This document shows, piece by piece, positions 48,230-61,030 of a stretch of 64,000 nucleotides of DNA (its first letter is position 1; every line of letters starts with the position of its first letter). Location of the stretch: contig NW_026516691.1 in NCBI RefSeq assembly GCF_025766255.1, positions 124,001-188,000 of the forward strand, written 5' to 3'. The translations under genes and the position numbers were made by a program. This stretch comes from Zychaea mexicana. Its lineage: Eukaryota > Mucoromycota > Mucoromycetes > Mucorales > Lichtheimiaceae. The notes under the pieces were generated by a model. That model was not told the DNA's origin. It ran no database searches and saw nothing but the letters and a program-made list of their open reading frames with translations.

Positions 48230-49008
48230 ATGGCACCCTTGAAAATTATTGGAGCAGGATATGGGAGAACAGGCACAGATAGCTTGCGCACTGCGCTCAA
48301 TATACTCGGGTACGTTTCTTAGTACAGTTCTGCATAAAAAGAATCCAAGTATCAACCTCTTTTGCTGTATTCTTAAGCTACACAACCCATCACATGAAAT
48401 CATACAATGAAGAGGGCGGGCGTACAGAGATGTTTACTGAAGCCTACGAGCATCCAGAGAAAGCTGTTGATTGGGATTTTATATACGACGGATTTGATGC
48501 GGCTGTAGATTGGCCTACATGCTCCTTTCTTGAGCCATTAATGCAAAAATATCCCGACGCCAAAGTGATCTTGACGGTACGGGATCCTGATAGCTGGTAC
48601 GTTACATAATATCCGTCAATTTAATAAGAGTAAATCAATTAAAGTACATACATTAGGTACCAGTCAATGAGAAACACTATTTTCCTCATACACAGTGCCT
48701 CACGCCGTGATCCAAGCAGGCAAAATAAACCCAAAGTCAACATGGTTGGGAAAATCATCCTGGATGGTGCATTCGATAACCCTGACCTGTTCAACGATGA
48801 AGTTGCATTGAAAGCCAAGTTTGTAGAGCACAACGAGCGTGTCAAGCGTATCGTCCCCAAAGAGCGTCTGCTAGTCATGCAACTCGGTGAAGGATGGGAT
48901 CGACTCTGCGATTTTTTGGACGTGCCTGTGCCGTCGAATGTAGACTACCCCAATGTAAACAAAACATCGGATATGCGCAAAAGGTTTCCCGAGCTGACTT
49001 TTCCTTAG
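48230..49008 (+). CDS. Sulfotransferase-family protein, paralogue 3 (intact copy)
   Basis: P-loop sulfotransferase-like protein, 216 aa from exons 48230-48309, 48378-48596 and 48657-49008 (all phases agree). It has the full loop GAGYGRTGTDSLRTALN, then FDAAVDWPTCSFLEPLM, AKVILTVRDPDSWYQSM, and NPDLFNDEVALKAKFVEHNE. The C-terminal LLVMQLGEGWDRLCDFL is followed by PNVNKTSDMRKRFPELTFP. It is almost identical to the broken copy in the other arm, apart from that copy's 11-bp deletion and a few substitutions. It probably transfers sulfate from PAPS to an unknown small molecule. Confidence 0.82.
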
Positions 49009-49471
49009 CTTTATCCACTGGCCCAATATTAATAGATGGGTGTATAGAGATAGCAAATGTATGAACACTTTATTTTTCGCAGTCGCTGCAATAAGAAAAA
49101 TGGTGTAATGTTAAGCTGTTATGGACAGAAAATGTAAAGTGTTTTATTAATAAGTACGAAATAATGCGCATAAGTTTAGAACATTCCTAGATTACCGTCC
49201 AGGAACATAATGTACAAGTAAAACACTTTACCATCTAAATGTGCCGATAGATTGGACGCTATACCTGCCACGACCGTGGTCCAATCAAAGAATATAATAT
49301 CGATAAAACTTATCTTTTACTTTTGATATTAATAGAATATATTGTTGCTGTACGCGTTGTACTTTTATGTATATATGGGATGCGAAAGAGTTAAACATAA
49401 AATGGAATGAAGAGATACAAGGGAGAGGGAGAGATGCAAGATAATAAAACAAGGTACAGATAAGGCAATGC

Positions 49472-51219
49472 TTATTGACCATACACCTGGCGAACACCAG
49501 CATTTGATGACATGTCCCAGACATGTACCTTGCCGTTGGAACCAGAAATAGCGAGTTCCAAAGGAGCATCGGGACAGAACTTTGCACTGAAAATGTGACC
49601 CTATATGGACGAGAAAAATTCAGCCATGAATTCTCTTCTCAAACCCTTCGCTATCAAGTCACATAAAATTCAACTTACCAGTTCAAAGTTTCTGCTAGTA
49701 ACCATGTTTGGCTTATTATCCGTCGTGTTCCAAATCTTGACTTGCTTATCAGTACTACCAGTAGCGATACATCCTGGAATGCTAGCGTTTACATCCAATG
49801 CACTAACAGCTCCATCGTGGGCTTGCAGAGTGAACAATGGTTTACCACCAGCTGCACCATTTGCTTGACGAACATCAAAGTACTGGATAATTCCATCTTC
49901 GGTAGCAGCATAAAAGTTGGTAGCGTTATGTGGGTCCCATACCAACGATTCCACGTCGCTTTGCAGTTTCCAAGCGGTTGCCTTCTCGGGCGCTCGTGCA
50001 TCCAATACACTTATCGTCTTGTCGTACGAGCCGGTGATGAATGCAGTTGCTTCCACTGGGTTCCATGCCACGGCTTGAACCTTATCCTTATGATGGCTGT
50101 ATGACTGAACACAGGTCGAGTTGGTAAGATCCCATAATTTCACGGTCGCATCGGCCGATGATGACAATAGGAAGTTTCTGTATAAAGCAGTGAGGAAATA
50201 AAAGTCGAGGATACACAAAGTAAGTTTTCTGCCGAACGTGCTAAATATGGCACGACGAGGAGAGTAAAGGGGATTTACCGGTGCTGCTTGTTCCATGACA
50301 TATCCATGATAGCATCAACGTGGTAATTGGCATTAGGTTTCTTTGATCGCTTTTTCGGCTTTGCGGCGCCAGGCTGTTGACCAAGGATTGTTTGAGGAAT
50401 CATGGCATCCACGACATCCAAGTTCCAGATTTCGATATCGGGTTCAAACGTGCCGACGGCGACATAGTTGCCGTGTCCTTCCTGTCCAGCCTTTTCACCG
50501 CAATGGAAATCGAGCCATTCGAGACACAGAGGGAACGAAGGCAACATAATATCGTGATGGACATACAAATTTTCTTCGGACCGTTCGTACACGTAAACTT
50601 CAAGTTGCGAAACATCATCTTCGGTTTTGGCTGCAAGCAAAAGGTTATCAGTAGCAAGCACCTGCAACTCTTCTCTCTCTTCAGCTTCCTCTTGTTCATC
50701 GTGTTTCAGTGTGATGTAAGGATCTTCGTCTGGGTTATCATAGTATGCCAGGTCTTTACGGTTCAAGAACGAGCCAGCGGCAGCACCTAAAACGTACGAT
50801 GTTAATAGTTTTTTTTTTTTAGTTAGTGTTAAACTCAAAGTAACAAACATATACCTTCGGGTTGTTCCTCATCAACATTGACTTGGTCGTTAGGATTCAC
50901 CTGCATATCGTCCTTAATGTTGTTATCTTGTCTATATACGCAAGGCCCAAAATAAAATTAGCCATTTATTCGACAGACAGAGGCCTTTCTTTAAGGAGCT
51001 ACATGTTTTTATCATGAACAACGCTTACTCTTCACCCTCGCTGTCACTGTCAACATCCATGGCGGCAGCTTGTTGGGCGGCATTCAGGTCAACCTTTGCA
51101 TCGCCAAGACGATCTGTAGTGATCTTGCTGATCCGCTCGAATTCTTTTTCGTCAAACTTGAATTTCTCGGGGTTTTGAGCCGCAGCACCTTGACGGATCC
51201 ACTGAATGGCCGAGATCAT
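49472..51219 (-). CDS. PWP1: Periodic tryptophan protein 1 homologue (PWP1)
   Basis: WD40 ribosome-biogenesis factor of the nucleolus, needed for rRNA transcription and processing. The start at 51219 reads MISAIQWIRQGAAAQNPEKF, matching the start of yeast Pwp1. It continues with an acidic stretch (AAMDVDSDSEGEE), a short exon, then DPYITLKHDEQEE, LYVHHDIMLPSFPLCLEWL, YVAVGTFEPDIEIWNLD, and a Lys-rich insert. The WD repeats follow: SADATVKLWDLTNSTC, VQAVAWNPVEATAFITGSYD, VESLVWDPHNATNF, and IATGSTDKQVKIWNT. It ends GSNGKVHVWDMSS...VYGQ. Six or so exons. It is shorter at the C-terminus than yeast Pwp1, which has an extra charged tail. Divergent from the transporter gene. Confidence 0.93.
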
Positions 51220-51700
51220 GTTTACAAAGTGTGTGCGGTTTTTGTTAAAGCAAAAGGTTGCAAATTTTAGGACAGCAGAAAAAAAAAAAAAACTTCTTGT
51301 CAAAGTCCGCAGTCCAGAAATGGTAGTCGTGCTTACCTGCTGCTTGGATGCCCTACGTGTTGCATGGCAAACACCTTCCTTCAGCTTACCATTGTCTCGT
51401 TTGTCAAAGAGTCCGGATTAAAACATTTGCATAGTGAAAACAGATGCATGTTTTACAGAGTTTTTATAGAAGCTATCATAGGAGACAAGGAGAAAAAGTG
51501 ACAGAATGTAATAGGGCGTAAAAGACCAAACGCGAAAATTCTTTTTTTTTTTTGGCTCACACCAGACACAGGAATTCGTATTTAACCCCTCGCTTTTGAC
51601 TATTCCCCAATTTGCAACGTTTTTTTCCCTATTTTCCTTCCTCCCATTACTACTTTCCCCCCACTCTTGAATTTGGCAACAGCGACACTCGCGCTCCTTC
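51220..51700. promoter_or_regulatory. Divergent promoter region PWP1 / sugar transporter
   Basis: 481 bp between opposite start codons. It contains A and T homopolymers (about 51281-51293 and 51542-51554) and a pyrimidine-rich run before the transporter start. No named motif. Confidence 0.45.
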
Positions 51701-54618
51701 ATGTCACTCGAGCCATCGCATTCAATAGATGGCGACACCTCAACTCCTGCCACTTTGGAGGCAGCCGATTCATCGAGCGTAGCACCGCATATGACCCAGC
51801 AACAGCGCGACGACTCGGCTTTTGCCCTTGCACCGGCAGCACACGATGCCGAGGTGGACGACGAAGACGATTTTCTGTACCAAGATTCAGACCTCATGTT
51901 ACAGTCTGAAAACAACACACAGTATCTCAAAGGAGTGGTCCATATCAAAGGACCCAACAGCATGTGTAAAATTGTATTCCTTACCATATGCTTAGCGGGG
52001 TATGTCTTTCTATATATGCATCTGTGTGTGTGGGGAAGGATATTTCGAGAGAAGAAGAGCGAAAAGATATCATGCAAGAGCCCTACTATCCACAAAGTCC
52101 GAAATTTCCTGACTGACAATCTTTTCCACATTTCTCGTGTATCCCTCTAGGCTCCAATTCACTTGTAAGTTCCTTTTGTTTCTGTTTTTTCTTTTAGGTT
52201 GCTCGTAGCAAAACGAAAAAGTAGTTAACTGACTCGTAATATTTCAAGGGACGGTAGAAATGGCTTATGGTAATGAAGGATATATGCTGAAATTATACTG
52301 TGTAACTTTCTTACTGAAATGGTAAATTTATAGGCACACCATACTTGCTATCCCTGGGATTGACCAAGTCGGTCATGTCGCTGGTGTGGATTGCGGGGCC
52401 GTTGTCTGGTAATAGAGCATTAGAGTTAAACTATAGGCTTCCCCCATGGTATGTATGTGTGGACGCACAGACCTTACACTAAAGTTTGTCCAACATGTGC
52501 GCAGGTCTCCTTATGCAGCCGATCGTCGGTGTCGTGTCGGATCGATGCACATCAAAATTTGGCCGACGGAGGCCGTTCATCGTGCTAGGAAGTGTGATTG
52601 TTGTCATCAGCTTACTGATCATTGGATGGACTCGAGAAATTACAGCGCTGTTTACCGGTGGCACACAAGACGGCGATACAGTATGTATGATTTGGTTTCG
52701 TGTGTGAAGAAAAGAAATATGTTTCTTATTTGCTATTCAGTTTAAACATCTTTCAATAGGGATCGCTATTGCCGCTATTTATATTTTGGATTTCAGCATT
52801 AATTGCGGCAAGTAACAGAGCACACATCAAATAGATCTTTATCGTGTGTGGATTCATTGCTGTTCTGGCATGATTACTAAATATTTGATTGACTTTAATA
52901 CAGTCCAGGCATCTTGTCGAGCTATTTTGGTCGATTGCTTACCGCCTTCACAGCAAGAAGATGGAACAGCGTGGGCTGGAAGGATGGTTGGAATAGGAAA
53001 TGTTGCAGGCTACTTTATGCAAGTGTGATCGTCCTAAAAAGACGTATCTATTTGTTTACTAACATTTGGTGTTTGTGCTTGTCCAGGGGCTATGCAGATT
53101 TGGTCAAAGCGTTTCCGTTCCTAGGAAACACACAACTGAAGGTGCTCTGCGTTATTGCAGCCTTTGTCCTTGTGCTATCAGATATCATTACGTGCAGCAC
53201 AGTGACGGAAAAGGTTCTGACGAAAGGACCGAAGTAAGACTTTTCACATATGGAATGGATTTGTTTAATAGCTATCATGACACAATTACTATACAAACTC
53301 AAACGAATCCAAATTATATAGGAAAAAGAAGAACTCATGGAGCGCACCCTTTAAAGCGTTAACAGACATCACTGGCAACATTTGGAACTTACCAAAACCA
53401 ATCCGTCGTATTTGCAACGTTCAATTCTTTGCATGGATCGGATGGTTTCCGTTCTTATTCTATACAACCACATGGGTTGCCGAGATTTACGATCAAGCAG
53501 CACTCCAGAACGGTGGTGGGGCCAATCAAGACGATTCGCTTGGACAAGCAACTCGCGCAGGCTCGTTTGCATTTCTTGTCTATTCACTTGTCTCGCTTGC
53601 TGCATCGTTCGTCTTGCCATGGATCGTTTCGCCTTCCTATGGCGTGGATGAAACTACGACACAGACATTTCGGTTCAAGATCAGAGGCAAATACTACTCA
53701 ATTACACCATCTCGGTACCTCAAAATATCGTTCTTGACGCTTCCCCGCGCATGGACGCTCGGCCACATTGTTTTCTTGCTTTCCATGCTTGCGACAGTAT
53801 TTGTATCCAATGTAGTTGGCGCATCCATCGTGATAGGAATCTGTGGTATCAGTTGGGCATTGACCATGTGGGCCCCATTCTCACTGTTGGGCGAATATAT
53901 CTCAGAAATGGAACATGGTGAAGCTCAAGGAGGTCGTCGTCGCCCATCGCTCGACGCAGAAAACCGTGTTGGCATGAATAGACATGCCATGTCATCCAGA
54001 CTCAGTCTTGCTGCTGGAGGCGCCGGATTGGGCACAGAAGGAGGGCTTTATCAGCTCGTGGAGCAATTCGATGACGATGATGACAGCGTTACTGGGCCTC
54101 GTGAAACAAACGGAGGGATTGAAATGCATGATCGACAACAGCCCGTTGACAACGGACAACAGCAATTAACATCAGTCCCGACAAAACGACCCTCAATGGA
54201 GTTCGAAACCGGCTCTTCGTCAATGATCATGACACCTCTCGAACACGACAATGATGATATCAATAGACGGTCTTCGGAAAGCAGTAATCGAGGACTGCTT
54301 CAACAGGAACAGCGGGAACAAGAAGATGGCAGCAACAGAAATGGTAATGGACCTCGACGGCGGTCTTCAGTGACAACAGCATTGGATGCCACTACACCTT
54401 CTGCAGGGGTTTTGCTTGGAATCCACAACATGTACATTGTGGCGCCGCAGTTCCTTGTCACGTTCTTTGCCAGTATCATGTTTCATTTTCTAGAGAAAAA
54501 TGCGTCCGAAGGTGAAGAAGCATCTCCAGATGCCATTGGTGTGGTACTTCGGTTCGGTGCATTAATGGCGGGTGTGGCAGCCTTTCTCAGTGCACGGATT
54601 GGTCGGCCTTATAAGTAG
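51701..54618 (+). CDS. SLC45/SUT-type sugar-proton transporter
   Basis: Twelve-helix major-facilitator transporter of the glycoside-pentoside-hexuronide/SLC45 group (like fission yeast Sut1), probably importing sucrose or maltose with protons at the plasma membrane. Exons include 51701-51999, two tiny exons 52151-52164 (14 nt) and 52249-52269 (21 nt), about 52335-52409, one from about 52506, and later exons up to 54618. The joins give LQFTWTVEMAYGTPYLLSLG, then GLLMQPIVGVVSDRCTSKFG followed by RRRPFI (the D-R-x-GRR loop between helices 2 and 3), GIAIAAIYILDFSIN, and GRMVGIGNVAGYF. A long hydrophilic loop (about 53910-54400, Ser/Gln/Asp-rich) splits the second half. The last helices end GRPYK. 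The N-terminus is acidic and cytosolic. Confidence 0.88.
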
Positions 54619-54731
54619 ATAAAATCAAAGTGCTGTATTCCCCCCCCACTCTTTGATGTCTTTTTATTAAGATTCTTATGTAATATACACACAAACACAG
54701 ATCAAATGAATCACTAGTATGCTACACATAT

Positions 54732-55570
54732 CTATTGTTTACGTTCAGCATCTGCATCCATTTTCAACTGTTCGCCACGGCCTTGTAGATCTCCTTCTTG
54801 AGTGATTATCCCAGCGAGTTCTTCAACGTGGCCTTTGACCTTTTTGATCCAGCTGGGCTCGCTTTTTGACAACAGCGGATCGTTAGGTGATTCTGGATGG
54901 TCTGGTGTTTCGAGTTCGGCCTTTGCTAACGAACTATTACGTTGATCTTGTTGATGGGTTGTGCTACTGGTGTTGTATTGTCGATCTTGATTCATTGTTT
55001 TGGTATAGACAAAAAGGAGAAAGAGAGCCCAGATACTCTGTATTACGAGAAACCCTTGAAAAATAAAATCTGTACTGACGATTGACGTAACGTTCAATTT
55101 CCGTTGAGCGATGGGGGCGGGGTGACTTGGTCCTTTGTCGGCAAGTCCGAAGGCGGAAGGAGGACGAATTTCTAGCATTGATGTCTTTCTGGCGTCAGAG
55201 GAAGAATGCATGATCGATGCAGTCGACGCGTCAAAAAGTTTGGATGATAGAGCGTGGAACGGATGGCTGAGCGTCAAAGGCCAATAGCGAATGTCCACAC
55301 CATAACCCTTGGAGGATTGCTTTAAGGTCGGGTATGCTGGATAGGTTGTGCTGGGTGATGTTGGGGACGTCAACGGGCCGCCAATATAAGAGGAACGTAT
55401 AAGTGTGGTGGTAAAGCCAGATTTGCACGGCGCAAAGAAAACGCTGATGCCTCAGCAGTGTTCAATGAAGTCATTCTAGAGGAAAAAAATGCGTCGTGTC
55501 GGCTCATACGTCGTCCAAAAGATGAGCTAATCTGTTCTCTGTCTCCGTAGTAACTGCTCAACCATTGCAT
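54732..55570 (-). CDS. Single-pass membrane protein with CsbD-like tail
   Basis: Function unknown. Two exons: the start at 55570 (MQWLSSYYGDREQISSSFGR) joins by GTATGA...GAG to a second exon (RISVFFAPCKSGFTTTLIRS, frame to 54732); about 247 aa. Residues in the middle form one hydrophobic helix (FQGFLVIQSIWALFLLFVYT). After it the sequence is Gln/Ser-rich and then KKVKGHVEELAGIITQEGDL-type, followed by GRGEQLK. That resembles CsbD/stress-response repeats (KGxxEExxGxxT...L..G..Q). The start and intron are inferred from phase; the main exon is secure. It converges with the transporter gene. Confidence 0.55.
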
Positions 55571-55843
55571 GACGTTTTACTGCCAGAGCAAACATTCAGA
55601 CCGCACTGGAATTTTGGAGCATAGTATACAAACAAGTGCGAACAAAAAAAACTTGTATCTGTTTAGAATGGTGAAAAACTTTGTAGATACGCACCTGTAT
55701 GCTCAAACTTTTCTAAGGCAAAAGACCCTTATTGAGTTGCTAGCTATGAGAGACAGAGTCGTTCAGAATATGCAAACAAGTGGCAGTCTGAGGGTGTTCC
55801 TGGACGATCAAAACAGCCTTTTTACTTTTGTTGAGAAATGTAA

Positions 55844-56198
55844 TTAACGAGCATTTCCGAGAACTTCAAGTGAATTCTCCAACGAACTCAAAAAACGACA
55901 CTTTGAGTCTCTAATATCATCGAACTTTTTATATGTGTCCCGCAAGTCCGTACGATCAAGTACTTCGCCTAATAACTGTTTGATGATGGTACGAAACGAT
56001 ACAGTAGAAAACTGGAGTACGCAGGAATTCCGGCATTCGTGCACTTTGGTATGCAATATGTACATGCAATATGTGATCTCTTTGTGATTATCGTGGTAGT
56101 AAGATAATACGCGGGACTGTCGATACGATGGTACATTTTTCTGTCTCGATCCCGTCGCTGCGCTTCTTCTTCTAGTGTCATTCCAAAGGGTAAGACCT
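55844..56198 (-). pseudogene. Unidentified coding block with frame break
   Basis: On the minus strand one frame reads VLPFGMTLEEEAQRRDRDRK then MYHRIDSP, preceded by a CAG acceptor (exon from about 56194). About one base out of phase near 56110 another frame reads YYHDNHKEITYCMYILHTKV and KQLLGEVLDRTDLRDTYKKF, then SSLENSLEVLGNAR and a stop at 55844. Both halves look like real protein, yet no GT..AG intron of plausible length links them. It could be a pseudogene, a base missing from the assembly, or an exon structure I did not solve. No family recognised; Cys residues occur at CMYILHTKVHECRNSC. Confidence 0.4.
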
Positions 56199-56597
56199 GT
56201 TGTCATCTCTCTCTTTTTGTCTTTGTTCATCTGCTCCAGTTTCTCCTGTACCTGCGCATTTTATTATTTCTCACTCGGCATTATTAAAAGAATAAAGTAA
56301 AAGGAGAGGGTCCAATTGGACTATGGCTAGGTTCTCGACAAGAATTGAATCGTATTTGACTGCGTTGTTGTAGCTACTACGTTGGCTAGGTTATCCAAAA
56401 GTAGTGTACTAGCTACTGCTACCATGCAGCAGTCGTACTTGAATACTCAGGGTAGCATAATAATGCAGGCTTGCCTCTGATTTGCGGGCCTGATTGGGTC
56501 TGAGTGCGAAATAATAGGGTTGCAGCAGTAAAAGAGAGGGGCAACGCGTCTTTTCACCTGCACACCACGTATTCTCACACTACTACAACTACGCATA

Positions 56598-57947
56598 ATG
56601 TTTACACGATCACTTTTAAGAACACATCGGGTACTATAAAAAATGACACATGGCCAGATAAATGAAAAAAAGAATGTATTGTCAATGAGAAAAAACAACA
56701 CCATCTAATACCCACTGTGGGTGTGGTTTGTTTTATAGCCCTTACTTCAACGTCGTTTTCACGGTCAAGCTCTGATTCCATTTGTCGTTGAACAAACAGT
56801 AATGTAGAGAAATAGTAAAGGGTAGCTGTGCTAAAGAGCGAGCGAACTGACCACGTTAAAAAAACAAAACATACCTACAGGGTCGAGGCGAACGCTCGTA
56901 TGATATATTTTCGCGTCTTTTGAAGGAACGCATTATTTGTTTGAATGGACCGGTACGTGATAGTTGGGAAAAAAATGGCTCGATCCTCATAACTTGACAG
57001 GCCATTGTATGGATGTCTGTACTTATGTACTGGGCTATATCCGAAATCAATTACTAGGTCGACGACAATGTCGCTTCTGTGATTGTGGCACAATTGTTGT
57101 TCCTTGAAGCAGAGAACCCCGAAAAGCCAATCAATCTCTATATTAACTCACCTGGTGGCAGTGTGACAGCTGGCATGGCTATTTATGACACGGTAAGTTG
57201 TTGATAGCCTTTGTGAATACTATTCGTTGGGGACGAGTGATGGTGTTGTTCTCAATTGGAGTTTTTTGCTCATATTTTGTTCCTCTTTTTCGCTCGGGCC
57301 TTTATGGAATCGTATGGTTTTCTATACAAAATCATCAGATGCAGGTAATGATTAATTTAAGTGGATGAAACTTGTTTTATCTGATAAGAGTATAAATGGC
57401 TTTTTACTATTAGTACATCCAATCACCCGTATCGACACTGTGTAATGGTCAAGCATGCTCTATGGGATCTCTGTTGCTCGCCGCAGGTAACATTATAGAA
57501 AAATAACTGGAATAGAGATAGATACCCATTTAACCTATACTACTATATCTAAATAGGTGAGGCCGGGAAACGCTACGCATTGCCAAACTCATCTATCATG
57601 ATCCACCAACCGTCGGGTGGCGCTGCTGGCCAGGCATCCGATATCGCCATCCATGCACGTGAAATTCTAAGAGTTCGCGAGCGACTTAATAGGATTTTTC
57701 AAAAGCATACTGGTATCCGTGATATTGATACGATAGGTACGTGCTATTTTTTTCTATTGCTTCCAATCGTCTCTCGTTGTATAGTGCATGAAAAAAAAGA
57801 GACTCAGTACAACGAAACAATTCAACCACCCGTGTAGAAAAAATGATGGAACGCGATTATTTCATGACTGCAGAAGAAGCAAAGAATTTTGGATTGGTTG
57901 ATAAAGTGTTAGAGAAACGCACTGCCGAGGATAATAAACCGGAATAA
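56598..57947 (+). CDS. CLPP: Mitochondrial ATP-dependent Clp protease subunit ClpP
   Basis: Serine peptidase of the matrix that degrades misfolded proteins with the ClpX unfoldase. Multi-exon: 56598 ([11 protein letters not shown], a basic presequence), a second exon giving [20 protein letters not shown], a third [20 protein letters not shown] then LNGP, then [20 protein letters not shown] and [19 protein letters not shown]. Next come [12 protein letters not shown] with the nucleophilic Ser, then [20 protein letters not shown] with the catalytic His, and [20 protein letters not shown] with the Asp. Catalytic triad and oxyanion region are complete. It ends EDNKPE at 57947. Note that the usual MGMAASMG is NGQACSMG here. 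Confidence 0.94.
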
Positions 57948-60900
57948 ACCCAGAAGGATGGATGGGTCTCCTCTTCTTTTTGCTCTCTTCTGAATCCGTA
58001 CCATCGTACTGAATGCGTTTGTTTCAAGGTTCATGTACTTGTGCTGGGGCGTCTTTCCTTTTAATCGACAGCAGCTGGCGAGGGGTAGCGCGATATAGTC
58101 TTCACCCCTTCCTAGCCGCTGGAGTGCTTCTAGATCAGTAGTTTTCTACAATAGCCTGGCATAGTAGATTGGTACTTTACGAGCGTCTTCAGAAGTTAAA
58201 CCAATTATATAGCCAACTTTCTGTAGCCATGAGCAGATTCTTCTTGTGCTTGCTTCTCAAAAGTATACGATACAATGGCACATAAAATGCTTGGGCTCGG
58301 CTAAAGGACCGATACTGTTGTGCATTGCCACACGATCCGTGCACTTTATCCACAAGACGCGTACATTGTAGAACAGTCGAATTATCATGTGGCAATTCAC
58401 CGTCTTGGATAGCATTGCTCTAACTAATCCAACAACTTCAAGTTTACATACCTGTGGGGGACTTGGTTGTTGTTCACGGGGCCCAATGCAAAGCGGAAAC
58501 CCTCCTCCCAACAATTCCCACCCTTACGTGAAACGAGAAAAGGGCGGAACCCATTTTTAAGCTCTCACCCAAAAATAAAGATTACAGACCGGAATCCATC
58601 CGACTTTTTACGCAAAAAGTAATCCCATGATCCTTCCTTCACACCCTCCTTCTTTTAAGATGTAGCCCGCTGACGCCAGGTCGCGTGAGCTTGATAACAG
58701 ACACAGACACACACGAAAATCATTCTAAACGTTGTTATTAGTCGTCATTCGCTCTTATTGACAGACATATCTGGAAGTGTGTTCACACGTAAATGGAGCA
58801 CAGCAATGCTGAATAATCTTAGTTAAGGATCCCCCACATGCTAAATCGAAGCCCCCTCTTGAGTTGCTACTTACTGCTTACTACTACTGCTGCTAACTAG
58901 GAGTTTCTCACCACATAAACACACACACACACACACACATAGAAATCCAAAACTATCTCGCTTTCTTATACGATAAAAGGATCATCCGTTTGTTCTTGTT
59001 CCAACGCGTGCACAAATGGATACATAATGGCAATGGTGATTGGTTGTCTTTTGGTATTTGGATTCACTTGATCAAACTAGATAAACCCTCGATTTTTGAG
59101 TTTAAACAAGTTCTTGACGAAAAAGAGCAAGGATGATGACATTGGCTTTTCAAACGGGAGATCGCTATAAGCTGTACACATGCTTCTTCTGCACCACCAG
59201 CCAGCCAACCATAAAGTTGATGTGTTATCTGGTGATCGCCGTTACTTCCTTGGTGTACACGCTCTAGACCTTTTCCCATATGATAATCCCATCTGCTCTA
59301 TTCTATGTGCTATCTCTCTCTCGAAGAGTCTTCTCCACAACGACATATCCAAAACAAGCCTGATCTATCCCATTTTGGGACTGGGTGGTTTCTCGATGTA
59401 TGCTGTGATACGTGGACCACTTATTAAGAGCATGGAGTAGACTTTTTCTAGCTTGAAACAAAAGTGATGTATATATAACAAAACCACTATGACTCTGCCA
59501 CAACATAACAATTGTTGTAGTATGTTGCACACACAAGAGTTCTTTGAAAATGAAAGGGCAAGACAGATGCCTTTCTATTTTGTGTAATCATATAACACAA
59601 TATTATGTAGTGCAGTGATATTTTTAGTATTTACAGGGTGCACAACACCATGTATCCACAAGGTCTAACGTTGTTGATGATGGTGATGTTCTAGATGGGC
59701 CATCCAACCCAAGCAGTCGTTCCTCCATTGTATATAAAAGAGAGTATCTGACTCTACGCTACTCTACATATGGATAGAAATGCGATAGCCAAGCTTCTCA
59801 GCAATGCTAGACGGGCTGCTGCTGCTGCTGCTCAATGACTAGCAGTAGTAAATGCATCCCAATAAGAACATTTCCTATTGGATGTATCACAGATTACCTG
59901 ATCTCTTTTTTACTCAAGAGCCACGATGCAAATTCTGAGAATACAGCAGGACCGATGGTAAAAGTGAAGTATCAAGCACACGTGTCGCCCGAGCCAAAAA
60001 GAGTTATGCATATGTGCAACCTCAAAAACTCGAGTTTCGATTACGATGATGGATACAAAAGCGACAGAAAAAAGAGTTAAGCCCCAGGGAGACAAGATAT
60101 ATCCAGCCAAACTAAAGATAGCCAAAGATCGTGGATTAGCCGGAACGTAAAATAGAGAGTACACATGACTTTGTTACTGCTCCCTTCTTCTTCTTCTTCT
60201 TCTTGATCATTAGTTGCTTTGCGACAACGAAAGAGCTCTCATGCAAAATGACGACGATGTACGCATGTTTAGGCTGAAGCAAGATGGTACTTGTGAGAAA
60301 ATCACCAGCCAAGTACATATAAACTGTATAATAAACGCAAGGGCCACGCTTTACTTGCCACCACGTATTATCTTTCCCCCTTCGTCGGGGGGGGGAGGAT
60401 CTGTCCTATAAGCTTTCTCTCTCAAAATTTGCGGTGGTACGATCGAACGGGCTTTTAAGCCCATGATAGAAAAACCTTTGGAGGTACAAACAAGAAAACA
60501 TAAAAAAGAGATAGGGTCGACCCATCACAGTACGCTGATCATCTAGACAAGTGGTTTAGAGATGAAGAGAGTGTGTGTCGTCGTGTGTGGCCCTGGGGGA
60601 GACACTAAACAGAAAATAGGGCGCGCCGATCGCCGGGTGCACTGGCACTTGATAGCATCGCAAATTGTACACGTGAATCTCTGCAAACGGGAGGGTCCGT
60701 GTGCAGAATAGGGATGGTGTATAGGGCGACGGTTCCAGAAAGATTACTACTATTATTACTGTTATTATTACTATTAAAATAGCAAAACACCACGCTTTAT
60801 TGGATGGGGTGCGTTCCGGACAATAAGAGAGACGCATGAACAAGCAAGCAAGCGAGCGTGAGTGAGTGGTGGATATAGAAGCCAGAAAAAGATCAGTTCT

Positions 60901-61030
60901 TTTAATGTGTGTGTGTGTGTGGGTGTGTTGTTTGATATAAACTACTATTACTACATTAGATGGGAGATGGGGCCGGTGGCTGAAGAAGAAGAACAAGGGC
61001 ATACATTGTTTTTTTTGGTATCATGGGCTT

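Larger units (their letters stand above)
46426..49022 (+). repeat. Right arm of large inverted duplication
   Basis: About 2.6 kb matching 35038-37557 in reverse complement: tRNA-Trp, the two unassigned frames (47184-47384, 47431-47622), and the sulfotransferase-like gene. Homology ends near 49022 on the outside and near 46426 inside. This arm keeps the intact sulfotransferase copy. Confidence 0.85.

Noticed and set aside
58189..59536. Several 70-86 codon frames in the long non-coding stretch
   Set aside because: Low complexity or random-looking on both strands, without splice linkage or recognisable motifs.
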